A DNA stretch of 64,000 nt from Salisapilia sapeloensis. Taxonomy: Eukaryota > Oomycota > Peronosporomycetes > Peronosporales > Salisapiliaceae. Position 1 is the first letter of the stretch. Every line of letters begins with the position of its first letter. Under the pieces are notes generated by a model. It was not told where the DNA came from. It did no database searches and worked only from the letters and a program-made list of their open reading frames with translations. This document shows positions 23,692 to 33,597 of the stretch, piece by piece. Location of the stretch: assembly GCA_023334545.1 (NCBI GenBank), contig JAADVB010000028.1:1-64000 (forward strand), given 5' to 3'. The translations under genes and the position numbers were made by a program.

Positions 23692-24343
23692 ATGGAGCCG
23701 AAGAAGGAACTGGCCAAGTACAAGCGCGTGACACCGTCACGTGAAAAGTCGGATGCTCCGAGAGCGCCGAACGAAGTTCGTATCACCCAAGAAGGTCCTG
23801 TGTGGCGCTACGTGAGCGTCGCGAGCAACATGGTCAAGGTACACGTCCGTGCGTCTTTTCAACATCCATTGCGTCCTTAGCGTTTCTCTGTGTGTGTAGG
23901 ATGATGAACAGGTGAGTGTGGTCCTCAGTGGCATGGGTCGAGCCATCCAAAAGACCGTGACTGTCGCTGAAGTCCTCAAGCACCGTATTGTTGGTCTCCA
24001 TCAAGTCACTCGGATTTCCTCCAAGGAAACGACGGAACGTTATGAGCCGCTAGAAGAAGGTTTGGATGCGGTTGAGAAGACACGGTTCATCCCATGCATC
24101 TCGATCGAACTGTCCATCAAGGAGCTCGATACGTCCGATCCAGGTTACCAAAGCCCACTTCCGGAAACCGCCGTCCAACGTCATAAGCCTCGTGGTGAAC
24201 GTACGAAAGAGAATGCTGACAAGTCAGAGCAAGTCGCTTCGGAAGAGAACAAGGCTCCCAACGAACGCAAGAGTCGTAAGACTCGTCGTAGTAAGAAGAA
24301 ATCGAGTGAAAAAGCGACGAAGAATGCGACCGACAAGGACTAG
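23692..24343 (+). CDS. Alba-domain nucleic-acid-binding protein
   Basis: Two exons (23692-23838, 23900-24343) give 196 residues. The Alba core spans about residues 20-120: PNEVRITQEGPVWRYVSVA, then after the intron VSVVLSGMGRAIQKTVTVAE, HRIVGLHQVTRI and YEPLEEGLDAVEKTR. The GMGRAI...KTV...AE series is the hallmark of eukaryotic Alba/RPP25-type proteins, which bind RNA (RNase P/MRP, mRNA storage) or DNA. A lysine/arginine-rich tail (NERKSRKTRRSKKKSSEKA) probably adds nonspecific nucleic-acid binding. I chose the ATG at 23692 because the upstream frame does not match the family. It converges on eIF3c, with 60 bp between stops. Confidence 0.9.
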
Positions 24344-24403
24344 CAACACGTCCAAACACGAATCATTTAGTTTTTCCAACAAGGTCTTTTCATTCCGCCA
24401 TAT

Positions 24404-27349
24404 CTAACGTTGCGCACGCTTGCCGCCAGTGTGTCCACCACGACGAGACTGGTACGCCCCATGCGGTCTAAATCCACCGCGGCCACCATGCTGTCGGTTC
24501 GTGTGACTCGGGAAACTACGATTGCTACGGAAGCCATGGTGGTCTCCTCCGCCACGACGACTCGCATTCCATTCATCCTTGCCAGCCGTACCGGAGCGCA
24601 AGTCGAGCATACGTTCATTGTTCTCGACCAGTTGCGACAGTTTGCTAGAGTACTGCAGCGCCGCGACTTGGAGACTCGAGCGCTCACCCTTACGGAGCAA
24701 GACGGCTTGCGAGCTCTGATCCCACGCGCCATGCAGTTCTTCATTAATCATCATCTTGGACACGACGCTGTGGACCGTCTTCTCTTCCAGTTCGAACATT
24801 TGCGTCAATCGATCGAGTGCGACGGCTTCATACTCGTCGCTAAACGCCAAGAGGTACGTGCGTAATGCCTCTACCTGCACCTTTCGACGGATCATGTCAC
24901 GCACCTTCTGACTGGCTTCCTCACCTGGCAGCAAGTTCCAGACGCTGAGGTTAGTGAGCAAGTCGGCACTCTTCCGCCACGAGCCTTGGGCGAGTAGCTT
25001 GGCTGCAGCCACGACGTGGTCTCGCGGGTTCTCCGGTGGACCTTGGAAGACATTACGCTCGTGGTACTCGAGTAGCTTGCGGAACGTCTTGGAGACCATG
25101 CGCTTGCGATCCGAGACTCTCGAGTTGACCATGTTCGGCACTTCGAGGAGCATAGCACACACCAAGTGCGCCATTTCGAGCAGCTCGAGGTTGATGTGCA
25201 AGTGGTACGGCACTTGGCGACGACGTTCCTGACGCTCTTGCTCTAGGTCACGTTCCTGGAAACGATTCGCCTGCATGCCCTGCGCCAAGAGCTCTTTCGT
25301 ACGACTACCAGTGCAGATCTCCGACAGACATGCATGTGCTTCCCACACCAGACCGAGACGGAAGGCACAGAGGCCGAGCTGAGCCATCATACGGTTGAAG
25401 AGAATCTGGGTCGAGATGTCTGCTTCCGAGATGTTGTCCTGGATGTGGGACATGAGGAGCTGGTCTCGCGCTTGGTGGAACTTGTCGTGGAGAGCTTGGT
25501 GGTAGATACGACAGAGCATCGCACGTGTCTTGCCACGAATGTCGGCGTGCTGGAAGACGAAGACACACACTTCCTTGAGCTCCTTCTCCCAGTTCACACG
25601 CTCGACATCGACGGTGAGCGGGCCGGAGAGGGATGCAGGATGCATGCTCGACGCGTCGTACTTGTCCATGGAAGTGGCTGCCGTGAGGGATGCGCCACTG
25701 CTAGCCGGATGCAAGAAGACCGGGTCACCGTACTTGTCACGCTTCGCCTGAGCTTCGTACAGCGCTTGGGCGACAGACTCGTGCTTGTAGTAGATGAGCT
25801 CCGCACGGATCAACGCGAGACTGGCAGCTCGTGTCGCTTCGTTCCTGTCCTCCAAGTACTTTTGCACCTTCTTAGCAACATCCAAAAGCAAGTGCTCGTC
25901 AAAGAGACGACCGACGTACTCGCTCGAGTGTGGGTCCGTCTGCTGCAGACTCTTCGTGTATTCGTCAGCGAGACGCTCGCAGAACGTCGCGAGGTCACCA
26001 GACACCTTGATCGTGCCCTTGGTGCCAGCAGTCGGGAGCGTGTCGACGAACGTCTCCTCGTCCTCTTCCTTGTCCGCTTGGCCCTTGGCACGCTCGTCGC
26101 TCTGCTGAGCAGCACGCATGAGATCGGCCTGATCTTCCGCCGTCAATGGCGTGAGGACAAAGCCCGGGTTTTCTTGCAGCAATGACACAACGTTGCAGAC
26201 ATCTTGCTGGGCAGACCGCCAGTGCTTGGCAGCCATCACGCGGTCGATCTTTCCAGTCGCGTCGAAGAGCTGCGCGCCCAAGAGGTACATGGTTGCGACG
26301 ATCTGACGCGCAGGTCCAAACCGTCGAGCGTAGGTCGCGAGCTTTCGGAGCGTGCGCATCTGGTCCTTGAGTTCCGTGCCGCGCTTACCACGAACAGCAA
26401 TAACGTCCTTGAGACGACGATCGAACTGGGCTGTCGTGAGATTGAGCTCCTCTTCCTCGGCCTTTTGCAACGGATGCTGTTCCTTGTCCTCTTTCTCCTT
26501 TCGCTCCTTCTGAGGCTTTGGCTTCTTGCTCCTGTCCTTAGTGTACGTCTCGGTCGTTGTCTTCTTTAGCCACTTGGCTCGGCCCTTGAGCTGTCCTGAC
26601 TCCGAATCACTCGAGCTAGCAGACGCTTCGGACGAGTCCGAGTCGTCCGAATCATCCGAATCGGATCCCCACTCGTCACTGTTATCGCTGTCGAGCTCTT
26701 TTTTCGGCTTTTCGCTCGCAGAGCTACCGGATTCGGACTCCGAAGCGTCAGAATCCGAGTCGGAATCGGCATCAGAATCCGAGTCCGAGTCCGAGTCATC
26801 GGAACTCTCCGACGCGGACGCTTTGTCCGACTCGGATTCGCTCTCTGGGTTCGCACGAGCTTCTTCAAGCTGCGGCTGGATGTTCTCGAGCTGCTTCTTG
26901 AGCTTGCCCTTCATACGGATGAGCGCTTTGCTATTTTCCTTGCTCATCTTCTTCTGCTCTGCCTTGTTCTTAACTTTTTCCACCATCAAGTCTTCCAATG
27001 CAGCCATTGTACGCAAGTAGGCCTTGGGGAGACCTTGTGCTGAGATCACGTTCTTGGCACGGTCCAAGTGCTTTACGAGTGCATCGAATTCAGTCTGGAT
27101 GGCCGCCCAGTCATTAATCTTCATCGAGTTCCGGATCGACCGGCATGAAAAGTCAATGTTCTCAAAAGCCTTATCCTTGGCGCTCTTGACCACGCGCTTC
27201 TCCTCTTCACTGTCCGAATCGGACTGAACAGCCCATCGAGACGCAGCACGCGCTTGCTGTTGCTGCGACGTTTCGACATCAGATTCTTCTGAATAATCAC
27301 TCTCTTCTTCCTCCGAAGAGGATCCTCCTGCCCAAAATCTGCTCGCCAT
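24404..27349 (-). CDS. EIF3C: translation initiation factor eIF3 subunit c
   Basis: An intronless 981-residue protein collinear with eIF3c: MASRFWAGGSSSEEEESD start, RVVKSAKDKAFENI, an acidic Ser/Asp tract, DPHSSEYVGRLFDEHLLLDV, RAMLCRIYHQALHDKFHQAR, QERRRQVPYHLHINLELLEM, and the PCI domain near the C-terminus (LRTYLLAFSDEYEAVALDRL...TVHSVVSKMMINEELHG), then an RGG-like tail (GGRGGFRPHGAYQSRRGG). eIF3c is a core PCI subunit of the eIF3 complex on the 40S ribosome. I take the ATG at 27349 rather than the one 22 codons upstream (27415), because family members begin with M-x-R-F. Several long antisense ORFs are shadows of its biased codons. Confidence 0.96.
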   Translation of the reverse strand: MASRFWAGGSSSEEEESDYSEESDVETSQQQQARAASRWAVQSDSDSEEEKRVVKSAKDKAFENIDFSCRSIRNSMKINDWAAIQTEFDALVKHLDRAKNVISAQGLPKAYLRTMAALEDLMVEKVKNKAEQKKMSKENSKALIRMKGKLKKQLENIQPQLEEARANPESESESDKASASESSDDSDSDSDSDADSDSDSDASESESGSSASEKPKKELDSDNSDEWGSDSDDSDDSDSSEASASSSDSESGQLKGRAKWLKKTTTETYTKDRSKKPKPQKERKEKEDKEQHPLQKAEEEELNLTTAQFDRRLKDVIAVRGKRGTELKDQMRTLRKLATYARRFGPARQIVATMYLLGAQLFDATGKIDRVMAAKHWRSAQQDVCNVVSLLQENPGFVLTPLTAEDQADLMRAAQQSDERAKGQADKEEDEETFVDTLPTAGTKGTIKVSGDLATFCERLADEYTKSLQQTDPHSSEYVGRLFDEHLLLDVAKKVQKYLEDRNEATRAASLALIRAELIYYKHESVAQALYEAQAKRDKYGDPVFLHPASSGASLTAATSMDKYDASSMHPASLSGPLTVDVERVNWEKELKEVCVFVFQHADIRGKTRAMLCRIYHQALHDKFHQARDQLLMSHIQDNISEADISTQILFNRMMAQLGLCAFRLGLVWEAHACLSEICTGSRTKELLAQGMQANRFQERDLEQERQERRRQVPYHLHINLELLEMAHLVCAMLLEVPNMVNSRVSDRKRMVSKTFRKLLEYHERNVFQGPPENPRDHVVAAAKLLAQGSWRKSADLLTNLSVWNLLPGEEASQKVRDMIRRKVQVEALRTYLLAFSDEYEAVALDRLTQMFELEEKTVHSVVSKMMINEELHGAWDQSSQAVLLRKGERSSLQVAALQYSSKLSQLVENNERMLDLRSGTAGKDEWNASRRGGGDHHGFRSNRSFPSHTNRQHGGRGGFRPHGAYQSRRGGHTGGKRAQR
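26600..26845. repeat. Ser/Asp-Glu coding low-complexity tract
   Basis: Imprecise TCCGAG/TCGGAA-type hexamers repeat across this segment. On the minus strand they encode the (S-D/E)n region of eIF3c (DSDSDSDADSDSD, SESGSSASE, DDSDDSDSSEAS). The tract sits where other eIF3c proteins also carry acidic low complexity, so it is a normal part of the gene. Length polymorphism between strains would be expected. Confidence 0.7.
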
Positions 27350-27619
27350 ATTCCTTCGCTCCTGGTATCGACCACGTACGAGCCAAAATGGTCTAAGGGT
27401 CTGTCGGCCACCCACTGACAGGTACTTAAAAGGTATCTTTTAGTCTAAAACAACCGTTTTACACTAAATATATGACCTACGGATATAAAGTATCCAATGA
27501 GACAAGAGATAGAAGGTAAAGGTACGTTTAGCCTACTTGGGAAGAGTATTTCTTCGCTTTTACCGACTTGGCTACATCCTACTTCAACCTACGAGCAACC
27601 TTCATCCGCTCTAGGAGCT

Positions 27620-29119
27620 TCACGACTTGTGACGCATGGCGACGGGGGAGTTGCGGACACCAGGAGATACAGTGTTTGGCATGGGTGCAGCAGTTCCGAG
27701 CTTCTGCTTTAACCTCAGCAGTTGTAGTAGTCGATCTTGTTCTACACTCTGGAGCACGAACGTGTATGGGATCATCACGATACAGAGCAGTAGCGAAAGC
27801 ATATTGATGACTGTCAAGCTTCCACCAAAGTATGTGTTTGAGATGTAGACTGCCGGGTATTCTAGTAGACTAACTCCGGCACCGAGTGTAAACACGGTCC
27901 CGACAAGCGTGCCCATATTCCTCAATCCGAATGTCTTGGCAATGAACGCCGAGACGACGGTATACAGGAACGCTCGGAAGCAAGTGAATAGGATGAAGGA
28001 GACCACTTGGATAGGTAAAACAGGTACGAACACCAACAGGTTGTACGCCACCCCGAGGCCGCAAGTTACTAGTAACGAGAAGGACAATCCTTTCTTTTCC
28101 ACGACGTGGTCAATGGCAGGAACGAATATAAATCCAAACGGCAGGACGACACTAAAAATCTCGGTATACATGCGGCCATGGTCTGCATCTCCATAATTCT
28201 CCAGTAGTTTGTTCGTCGTACCAATGTACGTGTTGGCACGAAGGATTTGGACGGCCGCAAAGATGACGATGAAGGCAAATTCGAACGAGAAGAACTGATG
28301 TCGGACAGACACATCGGCTAGCTCCAGTCTATCCATCTTCTCTTCCATTGCCTTTCGTTCTGCGGGGGAAATAGAGCCATATTGTGGCATAGTATGGTTC
28401 ACGGAGATGGTATGGTCTTCGATCAGTGGCTTGTGCTCCCTATTACTGTTCGTGTTTGCACTCTCTAAGTCCTTTTCGTTCGCCTTCCACAAGATGATCA
28501 GCGTAAGGTAGACGCAGACAGCTATGACTGCCAGACCGAAGAAGAGTTGTGTACGGGAGGCGCCTGTGATCGATTTGAGCGAATATAAAACGACGAAGAC
28601 GATACTACTGCCGTCGAAGAGGCAACTGATGGCAGCAAGAATAGCTGTCTGGTGCTCTAGAATAAGAAAGCTGGCTGGGAAGGATGCCATCATGGTCATG
28701 GAGCCACCAAAAGCCAATAACATGTAACCTGGCAGGAAAGCATCAAAGCTCTCCGAGTCGGAGACAGCCATGAGAAATAGTCCAGTTATATCAACAATGC
28801 CTGCGAGTGTCGTGGCAAGTGTAGGCCCACTAAAGTCTAGTAGCATGCCAAAGAGTAGGCTGCCGGCGTTCATTGCGACGGACGCGACGGCGTACACAAG
28901 GTTTAGTTCATTCTCCTGTGCAGCACATAACGCTTCATCATGGATTCCTGATTTCTTTGCACCTTCGAGATCCTCTGGACTGCATAGCTCAGAGTATTGT
29001 CCTTCTTCTTCTAGCATCAGTAGCAAAGGAGCCCATCCGAAGATGACTCCAGTCAGTAGCAAGTCGGCCAGTAGCACGGTTGCTACGAGAGCAATGTGTC
29101 TTGGATTGTATCCTGGCAT
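27620..29119 (-). CDS. major facilitator transporter, SLC43/LAT3-like
   Basis: A 499-residue polytopic protein with about twelve hydrophobic segments and a central hydrophilic loop (KANEKDLESANTNSNREHK...). The first helix is followed by FGWAPLLLMLEEEGQYSELC, close to the FGWxxL...EGxFxxLC block of SLC43 (LAT3/LAT4) and fungal Fmp42 proteins. Those proteins move large neutral amino acids. MNAGSLLFGMLLDFSGP matches the A-like motif between helices 2 and 3. Substrate is inferred from family only. No introns. The C-terminal tail is short and basic. Probably plasma membrane or organelle. Confidence 0.85.
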   Translation of the reverse strand: MPGYNPRHIALVATVLLADLLLTGVIFGWAPLLLMLEEEGQYSELCSPEDLEGAKKSGIHDEALCAAQENELNLVYAVASVAMNAGSLLFGMLLDFSGPTLATTLAGIVDITGLFLMAVSDSESFDAFLPGYMLLAFGGSMTMMASFPASFLILEHQTAILAAISCLFDGSSIVFVVLYSLKSITGASRTQLFFGLAVIAVCVYLTLIILWKANEKDLESANTNSNREHKPLIEDHTISVNHTMPQYGSISPAERKAMEEKMDRLELADVSVRHQFFSFEFAFIVIFAAVQILRANTYIGTTNKLLENYGDADHGRMYTEIFSVVLPFGFIFVPAIDHVVEKKGLSFSLLVTCGLGVAYNLLVFVPVLPIQVVSFILFTCFRAFLYTVVSAFIAKTFGLRNMGTLVGTVFTLGAGVSLLEYPAVYISNTYFGGSLTVINMLSLLLCIVMIPYTFVLQSVEQDRLLQLLRLKQKLGTAAPMPNTVSPGVRNSPVAMRHKS

Positions 29120-29871
29120 GGAATAAGGTCGTCTCGAGATGAAGTGTGAATGTGGAACTAAGGGAACAGCGAGTGACTGGTTGTCGGCTTGGAGCTGATA
29201 ATGCCTCGGTCTTCCTCAGAATCGAGGCGTTTTTTCGGTGTCGAGTATACAAAACGCAAGATAAATTTGAAATCGACAAGGAGGTCGGCAAGCATCTTCC
29301 AGTTGTAAATGCACATCTTCAGTCCGGACAATGGTCGGGGTGTCTACACCTGCTGTTGTGCCATTTGGAACGATTATCAGGGTCTATGGAGTCTTCTACA
29401 TAGCAAGAAGTTATGGCAGTGAACACGGACTAGATTAACAACCAGAGCATTTTCATATTGCCATTATTTTCTTGGATTTCATTGTGGTTTCAATGAAGTT
29501 TCCATTGCTTCATCTACACATGACAGGCGTTTCATTCTAGAGGATGGGCATGACTTAAAGGAAACCGACGTCGGGTCAAGTGAGAGATAAATGCAGCTAG
29601 CACGCACATCGTCTACGGCTCATATCTAAGCTGTCGCTGACATGGAAACTTCCTGACAACTTTTACGTCCTACTAGTTCAATAAATGGGAGGGAATATTT
29701 GTGTCGTGAATACATTCAGATTTTAACGGACCAGAACCCATTGCAAAGATCAAAAGCGTGTGGCTTGAATGAAGGGTAGAGCATCTACTTTCACTATTTG
29801 GATCGCTTCCTAGTCTTTTGTGTTGGAAAATAAGCATAGTGCTATTTTAAACAGCATTCGGGAGTATACCT
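29120..29871. other. intergenic, no gene seen
   Basis: About 750 bp between the divergent SLC43-like gene and the tRNase Z-like gene. Only short unpatterned ORFs occur (for example 29146-29403). No repeat, RNA gene or recognisable motif was seen. It presumably holds both promoters. Confidence 0.5.
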
Positions 29872-30836
29872 ATGGCTACGCACGTTACAGCAGCAGGGTA
29901 TTCGCTCCACTTGCGCTCTATCGCTGGCATCGAGTCCTGTGTATCTTTCGACTCCATCGACATTGCCTTTGATATCGGTTGCTGCTTCAGGCAAGCTGTC
30001 TCCAAGAGCCGTGTCCTAATAACCCACGGCCATACCGATCACATTCATGCCTTTGTATCACACGCATCCCAACGGCGACTACAAGGACTTAAGCCAGCAA
30101 CCTACTATGTACCGAGTCACTTGATCGCCTCCATGCAATCCATACTCCAAAACTTTAGTGCCATGTCTGGTGATGAGATCCCAGCAAATATAGTTGGTGT
30201 CGATCCATCGGATGAGCTGATCGAGATATCCAAAGAATGGGTCGCGAAAACGTTCAAGACCATCCATCGCGTACCAAGTCATGGATATATATTGTATCGC
30301 AGAACGTCAAAGCTTAAGCCAGAGTACGCACATTTATCGGGGAAGGAAATTGGGCAACTCCGACGCGACGGTGTCGAGGTTACCAGCTCTCACCTTCGAC
30401 CGGAAATCGCTTACACTGGAGATACAACTGCTGATATTTTTATAAATGCTACGGATGGGAGCGTATACGACGACCTGCTACGCGTCAAAGTGCTGATCAC
30501 GGAGGTACGTGCCCGATTGCTTGTAGAATGAAGTGTGGATCGGTCATCAGGTTCTCTAGGCGACATACGTGGATGAAAAGAAGACAGTGGGAGAAGCAAG
30601 AGCACGAGGACACATTCACCTTCAACAGGTATAAACATGTCTGTTTCATCGAAACGAGATAAGATTAACGTGATGTGGACTAGTTGGCGGAGCTAGAGGA
30701 GCAGTTGCAACATGTAGATGCCGTCGTCCTGACACACATTTCAGCTCGATACAATCTAGCACAGGTCGAGGAGTCGGTTCAGAAGACACTTCCACACGGA
30801 TTGAAGGACAAGATAGTTATCGGATATGCCTCGTAG
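29872..30836 (+). CDS. tRNase Z-like metallo-beta-lactamase-fold protein
   Basis: Three exons (29872-30504, 30560-30628, 30684-30836) join in frame to 284 residues. The metal-binding motif HGHTDH is at about residues 51-56 (RVLITHGHTDHIHAF), a further histidine is in HRVPSHGYIL, and the metal-bridging aspartate is in EIAYTGDTTADIF. A last histidine-containing strand, VVLTHISARY, comes from exon 3. This is the order in short tRNase Z and its plant TRZ2-like relatives, which cut the 3' trailer of pre-tRNAs. The short N-terminal strand pair (GYSLHLRSIAGIESCVSF) suits TRZ2-like proteins. The exon 2 block GEARARGHIHLQQ carries another conserved His. Confidence 0.8.
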
Positions 30837-31611
30837 TTTTAAAAATCGAAACGAAATGGAAATGCGGGTTGGTATATTGGTTTCGAGTGTCTATCGGAAG
30901 TAGATAAACAAGTTTATAATTAGCAGAGTATGTTTCTTTGATGCACTCGGGGCTGTTGAGAGCAAGACTTGAGACGATCGGTAGTCTGCGGATCCTTCAG
31001 CTTCCTCCTCGTTCCCATACAACCATTGTCGTGGATGTTGGGGTCTACATTGTCTTCTTCTTCTGCACGAGCTCACCATCTTTATCTTTAACTTCTGTCG
31101 ATCATATTCGGTTGATTACAAGATGAACTTCTCCACTCCATTGTGTCATTCGGTTAGCTCCTAGGCAAGATGGACTCCCGCACTACTCCCGACGCCACTT
31201 AAGGTGGTTGAACAGTAGCGCCCTACTTGCGCTCGCCGCCACTGAAGGTGGTTGATCACGTATAGTAAGGAGTTATTGTTGCCTGAACAAGCTTCATGAC
31301 GCGAGGATCATCGACTTGAACCGGTGGAATCAATTTACTTTCAGTCGAAATGGTTGCTTCGGAGTGGAGAGTTGGAGACAGATGAAGATGATGTGTGATG
31401 CGGTCGACATGTTGGTTACTGGAAATTGCATGTCGTATAGACGATGTCTTGGGATGAAGCAAAATGGTGGCGAATAGTTGAGAAGCAGACTCGTGGGCGT
31501 GGCTGGTAAACGAACTGGTGTACGGGTAGGACAATGGAGGAAAGAGGAAGGGAGGCATACTGCCAATCATGACGAGTCGAACAAGTTAGCAGCTCCGAGT
31601 GAGACGGTCAT
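30837..31611. other. intergenic with weak ORFs
   Basis: Contains a 104-codon minus-strand ORF (31256-31570, Pro/Ser/His-rich, no domain) and a short minus-strand block around 30900-31080 that reads partly protein-like (AEEEDNVDPNIHDNG). Neither has enough support to call. A near-exact 18-bp duplication lies at 31194 and 31238 and is listed separately. Confidence 0.4.
31194..31255. repeat. two direct copies of an 18-bp element
   Basis: GCCACTTAAGGTGGTTGA at 31194-31211 and GCCACTGAAGGTGGTTGA at 31238-31255 differ at one base and are spaced 44 bp start to start. Each copy contains CCACT(T/G)AAGGTGG, an imperfect palindrome around CCAC/GTGG. The arrangement could be a protein-binding site pair or remnants of a larger repeat. 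Confidence 0.6.
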
Positions 31612-32805
31612 CTAAGCACAAAGCTCCGACCGGTTGGCTTCCGGCAGTGGCTGACGCGCTAGCGCCAGCAACCACTCATCCCTCGACCGCGGGGTGACTT
31701 CGATGCACGACCTATCCAGGTCGTAAGTAAAGCCAATGAGGGGCGGAGCGTCGCTGAAGCGAACGGTCTTTTTTGGTGCATGGAATTTCCTGGCGTCGGA
31801 TGGACGAGATACACGGTTGGAGGCATAGTCAGAGCCGTCTGTTGATCGCTGCAGTTTGCGCTGGGCGGCTTCGTATTTCTTAAAGGCTTTACGGACGATG
31901 GAATGATGCCATTTGCGGACTGCACTCATGACCTCGGACGTGATGTTCATCGTGTGCAGTACTTCCTCGACTGCCTCATCGCCTTCCTCTTCCAGCTTTT
32001 GTTTCGCGCACTCACGAGACTTATGAATCGACCGGATCATTCGCTGGAGACAAGGTGGCATTTCGATAGTAGGCCATGCAATTTCGTTGAACTTCACTTG
32101 ATCGACTGACCGGGCTATATCGAAGTTCTTGAACGACTTGTTGGAATCCCCATTGGACACTTGGAGGTTCATCAGCTCTTCTGTCTCGGAGGACATCTTC
32201 GATGGGATTTGACCGTCCATCTGGTGAGTTGTGGCGATGACCATAGCACACTTGGTCGGGAAATTTTTGTCTTTGTTCGTAAGAGTCTCTGACACGAGCG
32301 TGTACTCTTCTTTGAATAAAGAAGTGTTCGATTCTGAGCTTGTATAGCTGACATCCGTCGTGTCGGATGAGGGCGGTTCATCGAAAGGTTCCGACAGAGA
32401 TAGCGTCTTGTACCCGCCATCGTCATCAGTGTCACTATCGCTATTCACATCGTCGATTGACATAATATCGATAATACACGAGTCTGACGACACAGCTGCC
32501 ACCGAGGTCGTGGTAGCGGATGACGAAGTCGGGTTCCAGAAGATTGGATACTTCTCTAGCGTCTCGGCGTCGATCGTTCCGTCATCGCTTGAGCTTTCTT
32601 GAGGGAGGCCGGCGGGAAGCTGACCGCGTTCCAAGTCGACTTCGATCATGAAGTTTCCACTGACAGCTCCGCGGAGCCTACCCATTACTAAGCCACGGTA
32701 CATTCGGTCCGGGGTGGTCGGTTTCATTTCGACAGTGGGGTCGGTGGCTCTCAAGTCGTAGAGCGCCATCGAAAACAAGTAAATACGCTTTTCAATTTTA
32801 CTCAA
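31612..32805 (-). CDS. hypothetical protein with PP1-docking-type motif (paralogue A)
   Basis: A 397-residue intronless protein, acidic and Ser-rich in the middle (IDDVNSDSDTDDDGG), with an N-terminal segment YLFSMALYDLRATDPTVEMK. A helical block around residues 250-310 (CLQRMIRSIHKSRECAKQKL...SVRKWHHSIVRKAFKKYEAA) precedes KKTVRFSDAPPLIGF, a canonical RVxF-type docking sequence for protein phosphatase 1 ([K/R]-x-V-x-F). The end (DEWLLALARQPLPEANRSELCA) parallels the C-terminus of the gene at 33598. No catalytic domain. Best reading: phosphatase-1 regulatory subunit, inferred from motif only. Confidence 0.6.
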   Translation of the reverse strand: MSKIEKRIYLFSMALYDLRATDPTVEMKPTTPDRMYRGLVMGRLRGAVSGNFMIEVDLERGQLPAGLPQESSSDDGTIDAETLEKYPIFWNPTSSSATTTSVAAVSSDSCIIDIMSIDDVNSDSDTDDDGGYKTLSLSEPFDEPPSSDTTDVSYTSSESNTSLFKEEYTLVSETLTNKDKNFPTKCAMVIATTHQMDGQIPSKMSSETEELMNLQVSNGDSNKSFKNFDIARSVDQVKFNEIAWPTIEMPPCLQRMIRSIHKSRECAKQKLEEEGDEAVEEVLHTMNITSEVMSAVRKWHHSIVRKAFKKYEAAQRKLQRSTDGSDYASNRVSRPSDARKFHAPKKTVRFSDAPPLIGFTYDLDRSCIEVTPRSRDEWLLALARQPLPEANRSELCA

Positions 32806-33597
32806 GGTGGGTTTTCGGGGAGTGAGGGAGAACGCGCCAAGGAGAGCACGATTTAAATACCCCTCGTTTTCTCTCGTAGCGCAATTAAATCGGATCGCGC
32901 GTTGCCAACGGTATCTGGTGCATATATTCTGACCTCTAACTTCAAGTTAAATGGTCAGGAACAATCATGCCTGTTCAAGATCGCGCGGTTTAGGCTGGAG
33001 GAAGCTTCGTGCGTGAAGGGATGATTTTTGGTACGTGTCGTACTTTCAAGTGAGCCTGTCGGTAGGTATATCTCTGTTAAGGAAGATGTGGATGTGTGGA
33101 TGACCTGTCTCGAGATTACCACTTCTCAGCTTTGACTGGAAATCGACTACAATGGAGGCCACGATTGACGCCTTTATGGGCACGGAAGGCTTTTAAAGTC
33201 CATGCGCCGTTGTGTTCTGATGGATTCGAAGCTGATGACTCGCATGGCTTTCTTTGTTGGCGCGACAACGTCACTAATTCCATCTCATCATATGCCATCG
33301 GAAGTATTCTTGGATACTTCTGCTCTAATAATTCCTTCTTCAAGCGTGTCTAGACCACATACTCATTCGTTCTAGTATTCTGTCGTTTCTACGGGAAAAG
33401 TTAAGAAACAATGTTCGATCTATCAATAGCTTTATGTGCATTGGAGAAGGCTGATGCAATGGACACTAGCAACGAAGTACAAGGTAAAGGAAGAATATAA
33501 ACTCCACGTAACAGCTTTCAATTTTGTCCATTCTCCAATTCAATTGGTGCATCCACACATCACATATACTTGCACGTCTAGTCTTTCTACACATAGC
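32806..33597. other. intergenic between the two paralogues
   Basis: About 790 bp. Short overlapping ORFs on both strands at 33096-33353 (85 codons +, 75 codons -) lack domain or membrane features. It presumably contains the promoter of paralogue A and the 3' region of paralogue B. Confidence 0.4.

Noticed and set aside
25334-26185. 283-codon + strand ORF over eIF3c
   Set aside because: Antisense shadow of a highly expressed, codon-biased gene; residues are a Leu/Val/Arg mixture without patterning.
32360-32602. Ser/Val-rich 80-codon + strand ORF with signal-peptide-like look
   Set aside because: Antisense of the acidic Ser/Asp region of paralogue A; acidic-Ser codons reverse to Ser/Val/Ile codons.
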